The notes: generated by a model from the letters alone, not told the origin. A stretch of DNA of 64,000 bases from Sediminicoccus rosea (GCF_033547095.1 NZ_CP137852.1:1171501-1235500); one strand, 5' to 3'. Shown: positions 20,795-29,537, counted from the first letter of the stretch. Translations and numbers: made by a program.

Positions 20795-22483
20795 ATGTCG
20801 ACCCTCGCCCTCCGCACGGACCGCTGGATCAGCGGCGTCAGCGCCCGCGCCCAGGCCTGGCCGCGCCTCGCGCTGGTGCTGCTCTGCCTCGCCCTCTTCC
20901 TGCCCGGCTTCTTCGTGACCCCGGCGACGGATCGCGACGAGAGCCGCTTCTCCCAGGCGACGCGCCAGATGGTGGAGACGGGCGACTACATCCACATCCG
21001 CGTGGGCGACGAGGAACGCAACAAGAAGCCGGTCGGCATCCATTGGGCGCAGGCCGCGAGCGTGCATCTGCTCGAAGCCACGGGGCTGGGCACGCGGCGG
21101 GACATCTGGGCCTATCGCATCCCTTCGCTGCTCGGCGCCATCCTCGCCGTGCTCGCCACCTTCCAGTTCGGACGCGTCCTGGTGGGCCGCCGCGCCGCGC
21201 TGCTGGCGGGTGCGATGCTGGCCGGCTGCATGGTGGTGATGGTGGAGGCGCATATCGCCAAGACCGATGCGGCGCTGCTTGCGACGATCACCGCCGCCAT
21301 GGGCCTCTTCGGCGCGGCCTATCTGCAGCCCGGGCAATTCACCGCGCGCCACGCTGCGGCCTTCTGGGTGATCCTCGGCATCGGCGTTCTGCTCAAGGGG
21401 CCGATCGCGCCCATGGTGCCGCTGCTGGCGGGCATCACGCTCGTGGTCTCCGACCGTGGCGCGCCCTGGTTCCGCGCGCTGCGCCTGCATTGGGGCCTGC
21501 CGCTGATGCTGCTGATGGTGCTGCCCTGGATGGTGGCGATCGGCCTCGCGACCGAGGGGCGCTTCTTCACCCAGGCCATCGGCGACGACATGCTGGGCAA
21601 GGTGGGGTCGGGCGATGAGAAGCATTGGGGGCCGCCCGGCTTCTACCTGCTGAGCTTCCTGATCGCGGCCTTCCCGGCCGGCTTCCTGGTCGTGCTCGCC
21701 GCCACCACCGCCTGGGCGCAGCGGCGCCAGCCCGTCACGCGCTTCCTGCTCGCCTGGATCGTGCCGACCTGGCTCGTCTTCGAGGCGGTGGCGACCAAGC
21801 TGCCGCACTACACCATGCCGACCTACCCGGCGCTGATGCTGCTGGGCGCGGTGTGGGCCATGGACCCGCTGCGGCGCGAGCCGCCGCGCTGGCTCATCCG
21901 CGCCATGAAGGGCGCGGTGGCGGGTGTGGCCTTCGGCATCGGCATCGTGGCGCTGGCCGTGCCCTGGTTCGTCACGCGGCATGAGCCGCTGGGCGCGCTG
22001 CTCGCGCTGCCCTTTGCCGCGCTGCTCACCTGGCTCGTCTGGCGCGAGATGAGCCGCGCGGCCTGGGCGCGGGCCGCGGTGCTCGGCGTGGTCGCGGCCA
22101 TTCCGCTCTATGCGAGCATCATGCAGCTCACCTTCCCGCGCATCGAGGCGCTGTGGATCGCGCCGCGCCTGGAAGCGGTGCTGGCGCGCGAGGCGCCGGG
22201 CCTCGACCCCGCGCAATTCGGCATCACCAGCCATGCCGAGCCGTCCACGCTCTTCCACATCGGCGGCGCGCTGCGCCTCCTGCGGCGTGGCGAGGATGCG
22301 GCGCGCTTCCTGGCCGAGCGGCCGGGCCGCGTCGTCGCCGTCGGCAACCGCGCGCTGGATGACTTCAACCGCGAGGCGGCTGCGCAGGGCATCACGCCCC
22401 GCCTGATCGGCGAAGTCGCGGGCTTCAACTACACGCGCGGGCGGCCCATCACGCTCAGCCTCTTCAAGGTCACGACCCCATGA
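20795..22483 (+). CDS. ArnT-like GT39/GT83 membrane glycosyltransferase
   Basis: A 562-residue polytopic protein with about ten membrane segments. The first periplasmic loop holds DRDESRFSQATRQMVETGDY and NKKPVGIHW, the catalytic-Asp and lipid-carrier motifs shared by ArnT and PMT-type (C-type) transferases. AKTDAALLATI follows. It likely moves a sugar from undecaprenyl phosphate to lipid A or another envelope acceptor. The downstream DedA gene overlaps by 4 nt, and DedA proteins are known to affect undecaprenyl/lipid A modification, so a functional pairing is plausible. Confidence 0.88.
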   Translation: MSTLALRTDRWISGVSARAQAWPRLALVLLCLALFLPGFFVTPATDRDESRFSQATRQMVETGDYIHIRVGDEERNKKPVGIHWAQAASVHLLEATGLGTRRDIWAYRIPSLLGAILAVLATFQFGRVLVGRRAALLAGAMLAGCMVVMVEAHIAKTDAALLATITAAMGLFGAAYLQPGQFTARHAAAFWVILGIGVLLKGPIAPMVPLLAGITLVVSDRGAPWFRALRLHWGLPLMLLMVLPWMVAIGLATEGRFFTQAIGDDMLGKVGSGDEKHWGPPGFYLLSFLIAAFPAGFLVVLAATTAWAQRRQPVTRFLLAWIVPTWLVFEAVATKLPHYTMPTYPALMLLGAVWAMDPLRREPPRWLIRAMKGAVAGVAFGIGIVALAVPWFVTRHEPLGALLALPFAALLTWLVWREMSRAAWARAAVLGVVAAIPLYASIMQLTFPRIEALWIAPRLEAVLAREAPGLDPAQFGITSHAEPSTLFHIGGALRLLRRGEDAARFLAERPGRVVAVGNRALDDFNREAAAQGITPRLIGEVAGFNYTRGRPITLSLFKVTTP

Positions 22484-23091
22484 TCGATCTCGTCACCTCC
22501 TGGGTGGCCGCCGCCGGCTATCTCGGCGTCTTCGCGCTGATGTTCCTGGAGAACCTGTTCCCGCCCATCCCCTCCGAGCTCATCATGCCCTTCGCCGGCT
22601 TCGCCGCGGCGCGGGGCGAGCTTTCGCTGCTGCTGGTCATCGTGGCGGGCGTGGTGGGCACGCTGGTCGGCAATGTCGTGTGGTTCGAGCTGGCGCGCGC
22701 CTTCGGCGCCGACCGCACGCGCCGCCTCTGCGAGAAATACGGCCGCTGGATCGGCGTGCTGCGCGAGGACCTGGACAAGGCCGAGGCGACCTTGCGTCGC
22801 TGGGGCCCGCTCGCCGTGTTCCTGGGCCGCATGATGCCGGGCATCCGCACCGTGATTTCCATCCCGGCCGGGCTGATCGAGATGCCGCGCGTCGTCTTCT
22901 ATTCCTGGACGGCGCTGGGCAGCACCATCTGGGTCGGCGCGCTCGCCCTGCTCGGCTACATCCTGGAGGAGGGCTACCAGCACATCGAGGGCTATGTGGA
23001 CCCGATCGGCAAGGTGCTGGTGGTGCTCGTGGCGGGCCTCTTCCTCTGGCAGATCATCCGTATCTGGACGCGCAAGCCGCCCGCGGCCTGA
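22480..23091 (+). CDS. DedA family membrane protein
   Basis: A 203-residue DedA/SNARE-associated family protein. Hallmarks are FLENLFPPIPSELIMPFAGFAAARG at the N-terminus and GRMMPGIRTVISIPAGLIEMP with the conserved arginine in the middle. Several members flip undecaprenyl phosphate or phospholipids. It overlaps the glycosyltransferase gene by ATGA, suggesting a lipid-carrier recycling partner. Confidence 0.93.
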   Translation: MIDLVTSWVAAAGYLGVFALMFLENLFPPIPSELIMPFAGFAAARGELSLLLVIVAGVVGTLVGNVVWFELARAFGADRTRRLCEKYGRWIGVLREDLDKAEATLRRWGPLAVFLGRMMPGIRTVISIPAGLIEMPRVVFYSWTALGSTIWVGALALLGYILEEGYQHIEGYVDPIGKVLVVLVAGLFLWQIIRIWTRKPPAA

Positions 23092-23170
23092 CGGTTACAT
23101 TCGAACGACTTTGTTTCTTGCATCCGCGGGGCCGCGCGGGCCTAAGGGCCATTCCTGAAGGAGTGGACCG

Positions 23171-23779
23171 ATGACGCTGATCCTGCCCCGCCGCCTCCTC
23201 CTCGCCGCGCCCGCCGTGATCACGCTGCCCGCCGCGGCGCAGGTCATGCGCACGCCGGCGCAGATGGAAGGGCCCTACTACCCGCGCGCCATCCCCGCCG
23301 ATGCGGATGACGACCTGCTGCAGGTGGCGGGTCAGCCGCGCGCGGCCCGTGGGCAGAGGCTGCTGCTGGGCGGCGTGGTGCGTGGCCGGGATGGCGCGCC
23401 GATGGCCGGCGCCCGCGTCCAGATCTGGCAGGCCGATGCCGCGGGCATCTATCTGCACCCCGGTGATGCGCGCTTCGCCGAACGCGATCCCGGCTTCCAG
23501 GGCTATGGCGCCACCCGCACCACCGAGGCCGGCGGCTACGCCTTCCGCACCATCCGTCCGGGCCTCTATCCCGGCCGCACGCCGCATATCCACATGCGGA
23601 TCACCGCGCCCGACGGGCGGACCGAACTGACGACGCAGGCCTATTTCCCGGACGCGCCCCGCAATGATCGCGATATGCTGCTGCGCTCGCTCTCCGGCGC
23701 GGATCGCGCCCTGCTGATGGTGGAACTGACGCCGATGGATGACGGCGCGCGCGCCCGCTTCGACATCGTGCTCGGCTGA
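23171..23779 (+). CDS. Intradiol ring-cleavage dioxygenase family protein, exported
   Basis: A 202-residue protein with a signal peptide ending PAAAQ. The GPYYPR motif, the FQGYGATRTTEAGGYAFRT block and TPHIHMRI supply the Tyr/Tyr/His/His non-haem Fe(III) ligands of intradiol (protocatechuate/catechol) dioxygenases. Export to the periplasm and the short length set it apart from cytosolic catabolic enzymes. The physiological aromatic substrate is unknown. It is convergent with the ATC-hydrolase-like gene. Confidence 0.87.
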   Translation: MTLILPRRLLLAAPAVITLPAAAQVMRTPAQMEGPYYPRAIPADADDDLLQVAGQPRAARGQRLLLGGVVRGRDGAPMAGARVQIWQADAAGIYLHPGDARFAERDPGFQGYGATRTTEAGGYAFRTIRPGLYPGRTPHIHMRITAPDGRTELTTQAYFPDAPRNDRDMLLRSLSGADRALLMVELTPMDDGARARFDIVLG

Positions 23780-23786
23780 GCCGCCC

Positions 23787-24245
23787 TCAGGCCTCCCGCG
23801 TGTAGCGGAAGTTGCAGTGGGTGGCGCCGCCCATGATGGTCTGGGTGCGTTCGAGCTTCAGCTTGGGGTCATAGCCCTCGCACAGCGCGCCATCCCGGTT
23901 GCAGGACAGCACGGCGCCGAGCTTGCCGAGGCCCATCTCGCGGTAGGTCTCGGCATAGCGGCAGCGCGTGACGTTGAAGTCGTAATGCGTCTCGTCCTGG
24001 CGCAGCACCTCGATGCGCAGCGCGTCATCCAGCTTCCAGCGCTCCATGGCATCGGCGAAGTGCTGGATGCTCGGCGTCTCCGTCGTGGCGGCGATGGTGG
24101 CCCCCGCCTGGCGGGCCAGCTTCACGATGGCGCGGGAGAGGATTTCGGTCGCCTGTTCCTCGCCGAGCGTCGCGACCATCTCCTCGAAGACACCCTTGGC
24201 GAAGGCGGCTTCGATGCGGCGCTGCTCGAGAACGGAGATGGTCAT
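23787..24245 (-). CDS. L-2-amino-thiazoline-4-carboxylate hydrolase-like protein
   Basis: A 152-residue protein. Features of the ATC hydrolase family are a helical N-terminal half and the core DFNVTRCRYAETYREMGLGKLGAV, with a conserved Cys, followed by LSCNRDG and LERTQTIMGGATHCNFRY. The start at 24245 has CAGGAG upstream. The name family opens a thiazoline ring in cysteine synthesis by some bacteria; most members are uncharacterised. It is divergent from an unknown gene across a 143-bp region carrying a tandem repeat. Confidence 0.75.
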   Translation of the reverse strand: MTISVLEQRRIEAAFAKGVFEEMVATLGEEQATEILSRAIVKLARQAGATIAATTETPSIQHFADAMERWKLDDALRIEVLRQDETHYDFNVTRCRYAETYREMGLGKLGAVLSCNRDGALCEGYDPKLKLERTQTIMGGATHCNFRYTREA

Positions 24246-24293
24246 GCGGGGCTCCTGCCGGGGGTTGCCTGGCAAGCTTGCCGCAGCTTCGCC

Positions 24294-24336
24294 GCGCTGC
24301 CCATCCGCGGCTCCGCAGCGCGGCCCATCCGCGGCT
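24294..24336. repeat. Imperfect 24-bp-period tandem repeat in a divergent intergenic region
   Basis: Two 19-bp copies, GCGCTGCCCATCCGCGGCT (24294-24312) and GCGCGGCCCATCCGCGGCT (24318-24336), differ at one position and are 24 bp apart. Each contains the palindrome CCGCGG. They sit between the divergent ATC-hydrolase-like gene and the unknown gene at 24389, so they could be a paired regulator site; a neutral local duplication is equally possible. Confidence 0.5.
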
Positions 24337-24388
24337 TGTCGCTGCGCGCCGCACGGGCCAGCATGTCGGCCGCATTGCAGGAGGCATC

Positions 24389-25147
24389 ATGTCGGCCACT
24401 CAGATCGCCCGCGCGGGCGGGTTCCGCTTCATCCCGGGCGTCTATCAGTATTCCGCCGGCGTCGCGGCCGAGCCGGGCTTCCGGCTGGAGCGCGTGCGCT
24501 TCGCCGAGCCCGTGCCGATGGCCGAGGGCTTCAAGCGCATCGCCGCCGTGCTGGAGGCCGCGGGCCGCCCGAAGCAGGCCTTCGCCGCCTGCGAATTGCG
24601 CTCGCCCGCGCCTTTCACCGAGGCGGGGTTCGAGGCCTTCAACCGCGAATATGGCGCGGTGCTGACCGAATGGGGCATCTTCCAGGACGGGCTGAACCCC
24701 GTGGCGCGCAGCAATGTCTGTCCCGAGCTGCACAAGCCCGCTTCCCCCAGCTTCCATGCCTTCACCTTCACCGTGGTGGACGCGGCGGCCGCGCCTTCCT
24801 TCGTCGTCGCCGGCAGCGGTGAATCGGCCGAGGGCAAGGGCAGCTATCGCGACAACACGGTGGCGCTGGGTGATCTCTCGCCCGCCGGCATGCGCCAGAA
24901 GGCGCAATGGGTGCTGGGCGAGATGGAACGCCGCATGGCGGCGCTGGGCTTCACCTGGGCCGAGACGACCGGCGTGCAGGCCTATACCGTGCATGACGTG
25001 CATCCCTTCCTGGCGGATGAGCTGGTGGCGCGCGGTGCCGCGCGGCACGGCCTCACCTGGCAATTCTGCCGCCCGCCCGTGGTGGATCTGGAATACGAGA
25101 TGGATTGCCGAGGCGTCTTTCATGAGCGCGTTCTGCCCAAGGGCTGA
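24389..25147 (+). CDS. Uncharacterised protein, possibly a diverged RidA-like duplicated domain
   Basis: A 252-residue cytosolic protein without a signal peptide or membrane helix. I do not recognise it firmly. Segments such as ARSNVCPELHKPASPSFHAFTFTVVD, RQKAQWVLGEMERRMAALGF and GVQAYTVHDVHPFLADELVARGA are reminiscent of RidA/YjgF-type subunits, and a genuine RidA gene lies 1.1 kb downstream, so a fused or diverged relative is a guess. The start has a GCAGGAGG ribosome site. It is divergent from the ATC-hydrolase-like gene. Confidence 0.6.
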   Translation: MSATQIARAGGFRFIPGVYQYSAGVAAEPGFRLERVRFAEPVPMAEGFKRIAAVLEAAGRPKQAFAACELRSPAPFTEAGFEAFNREYGAVLTEWGIFQDGLNPVARSNVCPELHKPASPSFHAFTFTVVDAAAAPSFVVAGSGESAEGKGSYRDNTVALGDLSPAGMRQKAQWVLGEMERRMAALGFTWAETTGVQAYTVHDVHPFLADELVARGAARHGLTWQFCRPPVVDLEYEMDCRGVFHERVLPKG

Positions 25148-25154
25148 GCGCTCA

Positions 25155-25177
25155 TTTTTGTCGCCCTGACACAAAAA
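25155..25177. other. AT-rich inverted repeat after the unknown gene
   Basis: TTTTTGT (25155-25161) and ACAAAAA (25171-25177) form a 7-bp dyad with a 9-nt loop, 8 nt after the stop at 25147. The A run ending the dyad would be a T run on the other strand. It may be a weak terminator or a regulator site upstream of the Bug receptor. It stands out in otherwise GC-rich sequence. Confidence 0.45.
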
Positions 25178-25249
25178 CCCGTCCGGCGCGCTTGACGCGG
25201 GGGGGCGGGGGAGCAGCATGATCCCTTGCCGCCCCGAAAGGATTTCGCC

Positions 25250-26224
25250 ATGCCGAAGCTCTCCCGCCGCGCCGCCGGTCTCATGGTCCTCGCCACGCCT
25301 GCTCTGGCCGCACGCGCCCGCGCGCAGACCTGGGCGCCGAGCCAGCCCATCCGCGTGATCATCCCCTTCACCCCTGGCGGCACGATGGACACGGTGGTGC
25401 GCCCCGTGCAGCAGATCCTGCAGCAGGATCTCGGCCAGCCCGTCATCATCGAGCATCGCCCCGGTGCCGCGACGGTGATCGGCACGCAGGAGGTGATGCG
25501 CGCCGCCCCTGACGGCCACACCATGATCATGATCGCCAACAGCTTCGCGGCGAACATCACGCTGCGTCCCAGCATGCCCTACAATTCGCTGCGCGACTTC
25601 GCGCCGCTGGTGATGGCGACGGTCGTGCCGCATGTGCTGGTGGTGCACCCCTCGGTCGCGCGGGACTTCCCGGCCTTCCTCGCCGCCGGGCGGCGTGCGG
25701 GCGCCAACCTCGCCTTCGGCTCCTACGGCATCGGCACGTCGAACCACCTGGGCGGCGAGCAGTTCCGCGAGCTCACCGGCATCGGTGCCACGCACGTGCC
25801 CTACAATGGCGCGCCGCAGGCCTATACCGACCTGATCGGCGGGCGGCTGCAATTCATGTTCGCGAACCTGCCCGATGTGATCCAGCCCGCGCAGGCTGGG
25901 CAGATGCGCCCCATCGCCATTTCGGCCGAGCGGCGCGTGAAGGAACTGCCCGACGTGCCGACCATGGCGGAACTCGGCTTCCCGCTGGTGCTCTCCGACA
26001 GCTGGTTCGGGCTGATCACCCGCGCCGATGTGCCGGCCGCCGCCCGCACGCGGCTCGAGACAGCCTGGCTCGCGGCGCTGAACCGGCCCGAGGTGAAGGG
26101 CCGCCTGGAGGAGCTGGGCTTCACCGTGCTGGCCAAGCCGGGCACGGAATTCGGGGCGGAGATCCGCCGCTACACGGACACCTACGCACAGGTGATCCGT
26201 GCCAACAACATCCGCGTGGAGTGA
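25250..26224 (+). CDS. Tripartite tricarboxylate transporter (Bug/TctC) substrate-binding protein
   Basis: A 324-residue periplasmic receptor. The signal region RRAAGLMVLATPALAARARAQ precedes WAPSQPIRVIIPFTPGGTMDTVV, and VIGTQEVMRAAPDGHTMIM, GIGTSNHLGGEQF and VPYNGAPQAYTDLIGGRLQ follow: classic Bug fold. The start at 25250 has GAAAGG upstream. A RidA gene follows 7 nt later, so the pair probably handles import and detoxification steps of one nitrogenous or keto-acid substrate. Confidence 0.9.
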   Translation: MPKLSRRAAGLMVLATPALAARARAQTWAPSQPIRVIIPFTPGGTMDTVVRPVQQILQQDLGQPVIIEHRPGAATVIGTQEVMRAAPDGHTMIMIANSFAANITLRPSMPYNSLRDFAPLVMATVVPHVLVVHPSVARDFPAFLAAGRRAGANLAFGSYGIGTSNHLGGEQFRELTGIGATHVPYNGAPQAYTDLIGGRLQFMFANLPDVIQPAQAGQMRPIAISAERRVKELPDVPTMAELGFPLVLSDSWFGLITRADVPAAARTRLETAWLAALNRPEVKGRLEELGFTVLAKPGTEFGAEIRRYTDTYAQVIRANNIRVE

Positions 26225-26231
26225 GGGACGC

Positions 26232-26624
26232 ATGAGCGCGCCGCTGGAGCACATCTTCGTCGAGGGGCAGTGGAAGGTCGCCGCCCCGCTCTCGCCCGCG
26301 GTGAAGGTGGGCAACCTCATGTTCATCTCGGGCATCCCCGCCTATGACGAGAAGGGCGCCATCGCCGTCGGGGATTTCCCGGCGCAGATGAAGCAGACCA
26401 TGGCGACCATCACCGGTATCCTCGCCAGCGTGGGGGCGGGCTGGGACCGCGTGGCGAAGGTGAATGTGCTGCTGACGCGGCGTGAGGATTTCGAGGAGAT
26501 GAACCGCATCTACGCGGCGCATTTCCCGGACGGGAAATACCCGGCGCGCACCACCGCCATCGTCTACTCCCTGCCGCGCCCGAATTTCCTGTTGGAGATC
26601 GAGTGCGTGGCGGTGCTCGACTAG
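26232..26624 (+). CDS. RidA family protein (enamine/imine deaminase)
   Basis: A 130-residue YjgF/YER057c/UK114 protein. The core KVGNLMFISGIPAYDEKG, VAKVNVLLTRREDFEEMN and the C-terminal YPARTTAIVYSLPRPNFLLEIECVAV include the Arg that binds the substrate carboxylate and the Glu near the end. RidA proteins deaminate reactive enamines or imines. Directly downstream of the Bug receptor, and its end overlaps the convergent MFS gene by 4 nt. Confidence 0.88.
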   Translation: MSAPLEHIFVEGQWKVAAPLSPAVKVGNLMFISGIPAYDEKGAIAVGDFPAQMKQTMATITGILASVGAGWDRVAKVNVLLTRREDFEEMNRIYAAHFPDGKYPARTTAIVYSLPRPNFLLEIECVAVLD

Positions 26625-27814
26625 CGGCGCGGCAGCCAGCGATAGCCGGCCATGCCGGCGATCAGGAACAGGGCCATGAGGGCGAAGCCGGCGCGGTAGC
26701 CGGCCTCGCCCGCACCCACGGCGCCGACCGCCCCGCCCACCAGCGCCGGCAGCAGCGCCGAGCCCAGCACCTGTGCGAGGTTCACCGTGGTCACGCCGCG
26801 CCCCACCAGCGCCTCGGGGAAGAGCGCGCGCCCCTGCGTCACCAGCAGGATGGAATAGGCCGAGAAAAAGCAGCACAGCATCAGCAGCGCGACCGCCGGC
26901 GCGAGCGGCAGCCCGGGCCAGAGGGCGAGGGCCAGCAGCGTCGCCACCACCGTCCCGGCGGAGACCAGCACCGCCGCATCGCGCCCGAGCCAGCGCTCCA
27001 TCGGCGGCACGGCCAATTGCCCGGCGGGCACGGCGAGGCCCATGGCGAGGATGACGCTGCCTCGCGCCGCGGCGTCCAGCCCATGCACGTCGAAGAGATA
27101 GGGCCCGGCCCAGAGCGCCAGCAGCGTCGCCATCGCGGCGTAGGCGAAGGTGTGCAGCGAGAGGATGCGCGGCAGGCCTGGCGTGCCCCAGACGGTGAGC
27201 TGCCCGGCCAGCACCTGCCCGAGCGACTCCCGCGCCACGATGCGCGGCGGCGCATCCGGCGGATCATCGGCGGCGAAGCGCCACCAGATGAGCCCCACCA
27301 CCAGCATCAGCCCGGCCGAGAGCAGGAAGGCGCCGCGCCAGCCGAGCAGGCCGGCCGTGACGGCGAGCGGCGCGCCGGCGGCGAGGATCCCCGCATTGCT
27401 CCAGGCGAAGATGGAACTGAGGGCGCGCGTGAGCGCGGGCCCCTTGTGCCAGCGCCCGGTGAGGAAGACCGCCGCCATGAAGCTCGCCCCGCAGCCGAGA
27501 CCGAGCAGGAAACGCGCGGCAAGGAATTGCGCGCCATCCTGCGCCAGCGCCTGGGCCGCCGCGCCCAGCACGGCGAGCCCGGTGAGCCAGAGGACGAGGC
27601 GTCGCGGCCCGATGCGGTCCAGCATCACGCCGACCGGGATCTGCGCCACCATCAGCGCGCCGAAGAAGGCGGTGTTCGCGGCACCCAGCGCTGTAGGCCC
27701 CATGCCGAGGTCCACCGAGAGCTCGGGCGCGATGACGCCCACCGCCGCGCGATGGAATTGCGAGGCGCCGGTCATCGCCGCCAGCGCCACGGCAACGCGC
27801 GCCGCTGGACTCAC
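26621..27814 (-). CDS. MFS transporter
   Basis: A 397-residue major facilitator with about 12 membrane helices. The A-motif-like segment GVMLDRIGPRRLVLW after helix 2 and a central loop near residue 190 are visible. Its start overlaps the stop of the ArsR-type regulator gene by 4 nt, so regulator and carrier form one transcript. Substrate unknown. Confidence 0.87.
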   Translation of the reverse strand: MSPAARVAVALAAMTGASQFHRAAVGVIAPELSVDLGMGPTALGAANTAFFGALMVAQIPVGVMLDRIGPRRLVLWLTGLAVLGAAAQALAQDGAQFLAARFLLGLGCGASFMAAVFLTGRWHKGPALTRALSSIFAWSNAGILAAGAPLAVTAGLLGWRGAFLLSAGLMLVVGLIWWRFAADDPPDAPPRIVARESLGQVLAGQLTVWGTPGLPRILSLHTFAYAAMATLLALWAGPYLFDVHGLDAAARGSVILAMGLAVPAGQLAVPPMERWLGRDAAVLVSAGTVVATLLALALWPGLPLAPAVALLMLCCFFSAYSILLVTQGRALFPEALVGRGVTTVNLAQVLGSALLPALVGGAVGAVGAGEAGYRAGFALMALFLIAGMAGYRWLPRR

Positions 27815-28497
27815 AACGCCATCCCGAACTCGGCGGCGAGCGCGCGCGCCCCTTCCGGCGTGCAGGCGAGGCGGCGGCGTTGCAGCGTGTCCCTCGCGCC
27901 CGGCTCGATGCGGGTCAGCCAGTGGCGGCGCAGCATCATCGCCGTCACCTCGCGCCCCAGCCCGCCTGCGAGATGTGGCCGCCGTTCGGACCAGTCCATG
28001 CAGTCACAGGCGAAGCGCGGCGCGCGGCGGGCGGCGGGCAGGTCCACGCCGAGGGCCGCGAGCCGCGTCTCGCCCCGCGCGGTGAGTGCCCAGCCGCCGG
28101 GGGCCGCCTCCATCCAGCCATCGCCGCTCAGCCGCTCATGCAGCGCGACGCCGAGCCGGCCCGCGAGGTGATGCCAGCACAGCCGGCCCTGGCGGAAGGC
28201 CTCGCCATGCGGCCAGGATTTGCGGGGGCTGGTCTGCGGCAGGGCGATCAGCGTCTCCAGCGCGGCCGCCACCTCCTCGCCCGCCAGCCGGTGGTAGCGG
28301 TGGCGGCCTTGGGCATGGACGGCGATCAGCCCCGATTCGGCCAGCGCCTTCAGCTGCTGGCTCGCCGCCGCCGCGCCGATATTGGCGACGCGCGCAAGTT
28401 CCCCCGCCGTCAGCGCCTCGCCCGGCAGCAGGGCCTGCAGCATGGCGGCGCGTGATGGGTCCCCGATCAGGGCGGCGATGCTGGCGAGGTTCGGCAT
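27811..28497 (-). CDS. ArsR-type winged-helix transcriptional regulator
   Basis: A 228-residue regulator. The N-terminal winged helix (about 1-85) reads SIAALIGDPSRAAMLQALLPG, ELARVANIGAAAASQQLKAL and HRYHRLAGEEVAAALE, the ArsR pattern. The rest is an extra C-terminal domain of about 140 residues rich in Trp/His/Cys, atypical for short ArsR proteins but seen in a subset. It is joined to the MFS gene and divergent from the secreted endonuclease/phosphatase gene; it probably controls the carrier. Confidence 0.85.
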   Translation of the reverse strand: MPNLASIAALIGDPSRAAMLQALLPGEALTAGELARVANIGAAAASQQLKALAESGLIAVHAQGRHRYHRLAGEEVAAALETLIALPQTSPRKSWPHGEAFRQGRLCWHHLAGRLGVALHERLSGDGWMEAAPGGWALTARGETRLAALGVDLPAARRAPRFACDCMDWSERRPHLAGGLGREVTAMMLRRHWLTRIEPGARDTLQRRRLACTPEGARALAAEFGMAL

Positions 28498-28666
28498 GCG
28501 GGCTTCCGGCTCCGTAACGGCTTGGATGCTAGACCACGCCGAGAGGATGATTCAGCGTCTCGGCGATTTCGTCTCGACGCATCATGCTCTAGCCCACCAC
28601 AGGCCGGCATGTTTCGGAACCCGCCGAACCCTCGCGCCCCGCACGCTTTCCCGGCAGGATGGATGC
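28498..28666. promoter_or_regulatory. Divergent promoter region with inverted repeat
   Basis: A 169-bp region between the ArsR-type regulator and the exported phosphatase/nuclease gene. It contains GCCGAGA (28538-28544) and TCTCGGC (28558-28564), a 7-bp dyad with a 13-nt loop, inside a larger imperfect palindrome bordered by CTAGA and TCTAG. An ArsR-family operator is a reasonable guess; the palindrome also resembles dispersed repeats seen in related genomes. Confidence 0.4.
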
Positions 28667-29536
28667 ATGCGCCGTTTCCTCCCGCTCATGCTCCTGCTGC
28701 TGGCCAGCCCGGCCTTCGCCTCCGAGCTCAAGATCGCCAGCTGGAACATCGCCTGGCTGACGCTCCGCCCCGCGAATGACCCGGACCTGCCGCGCGGCCT
28801 GACGCCGCGCCAGCCGGGCGACTTCACGCTGCTCGCCGATTACGTCCGCCGGCTGGAGGCGGATGTGGTGGCGCTGCAGGAGGTGGACGGGCCCGAGGCG
28901 GCGGCGCGCATCTTCAACCCGCGCGACTACGCCTTCTTCTTCCCCGATGAGCGCGATATCCAGCGCACCGGCTTCGCCGTGCGCCGCAACCTGCGCGCCA
29001 TCCGCAACGCCGACCTGGCGGAGCTCGACCTGGCGCCCAATGCCCGCTTCTCACAGCGGCGCGGCACCGACATCACCATCGAACATGAGGGGCGGATGCT
29101 GCGCCTGCTCTCGGTCCACCTGAATGCCGGTTGCCGCGAGGGGCCGATGGACCCCGCCCGCGGGCGCGAATGCGACAACCTCACGCGGCAATCCGCGGTG
29201 CTGGCCGGCTGGGTCGCCGCACGGCGGGGCGAGGGCGCGGCCTTCGCCATCCTGGGCGACTTCAACCGCCGCATCCCGGATGCGCGCGACGACCTCCTGG
29301 TTCAGCTCACGCGCGCCGCACCGCTGACCCGCGTGAACGAGGGGGTGGGTAATCCCTGCTGGGCCGATGCGCGGGGTGGGCGGCCCTTCATCAGTCACGT
29401 CTTCCTGGGCGGGCCGGCGCAGCGCTGGCTGGTGCCGGGCAGCCTGCGCGTGATGGTCTATGCCGAGCGCGACCCCGCCATGCGGGACCGCCTTTCGGAC
29501 CACTGCCCCATCAGCTTTCGCGTCAGGATGAACTGA
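28667..29536 (+). CDS. Exported endonuclease/exonuclease/phosphatase family protein
   Basis: A 289-residue protein with a signal peptide (RRFLPLMLLLLASPAFA). The EEP fold signatures are ELKIASWNIAWL, DVVALQEVDGPEAA (metal-binding Glu), AFAILGDFNRRIPD (Asn/Asp pair) and the terminal SDHCPISFRV with its catalytic His. It may be a secreted DNase, sphingomyelinase-like or phosphoinositide phosphatase-like enzyme. The start at 28667 has CAGGA upstream; the frame continues open upstream without support. Confidence 0.87.
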   Translation: MRRFLPLMLLLLASPAFASELKIASWNIAWLTLRPANDPDLPRGLTPRQPGDFTLLADYVRRLEADVVALQEVDGPEAAARIFNPRDYAFFFPDERDIQRTGFAVRRNLRAIRNADLAELDLAPNARFSQRRGTDITIEHEGRMLRLLSVHLNAGCREGPMDPARGRECDNLTRQSAVLAGWVAARRGEGAAFAILGDFNRRIPDARDDLLVQLTRAAPLTRVNEGVGNPCWADARGGRPFISHVFLGGPAQRWLVPGSLRVMVYAERDPAMRDRLSDHCPISFRVRMN

Positions 29537-29537
29537 G

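Noticed and set aside
18818-22258. 1146-codon open frame on the minus strand
   Set aside because: Shadow of the peptidoglycan-binding, rsmB and GT39 genes; no recognisable motif, His/Arg/Gln-rich.
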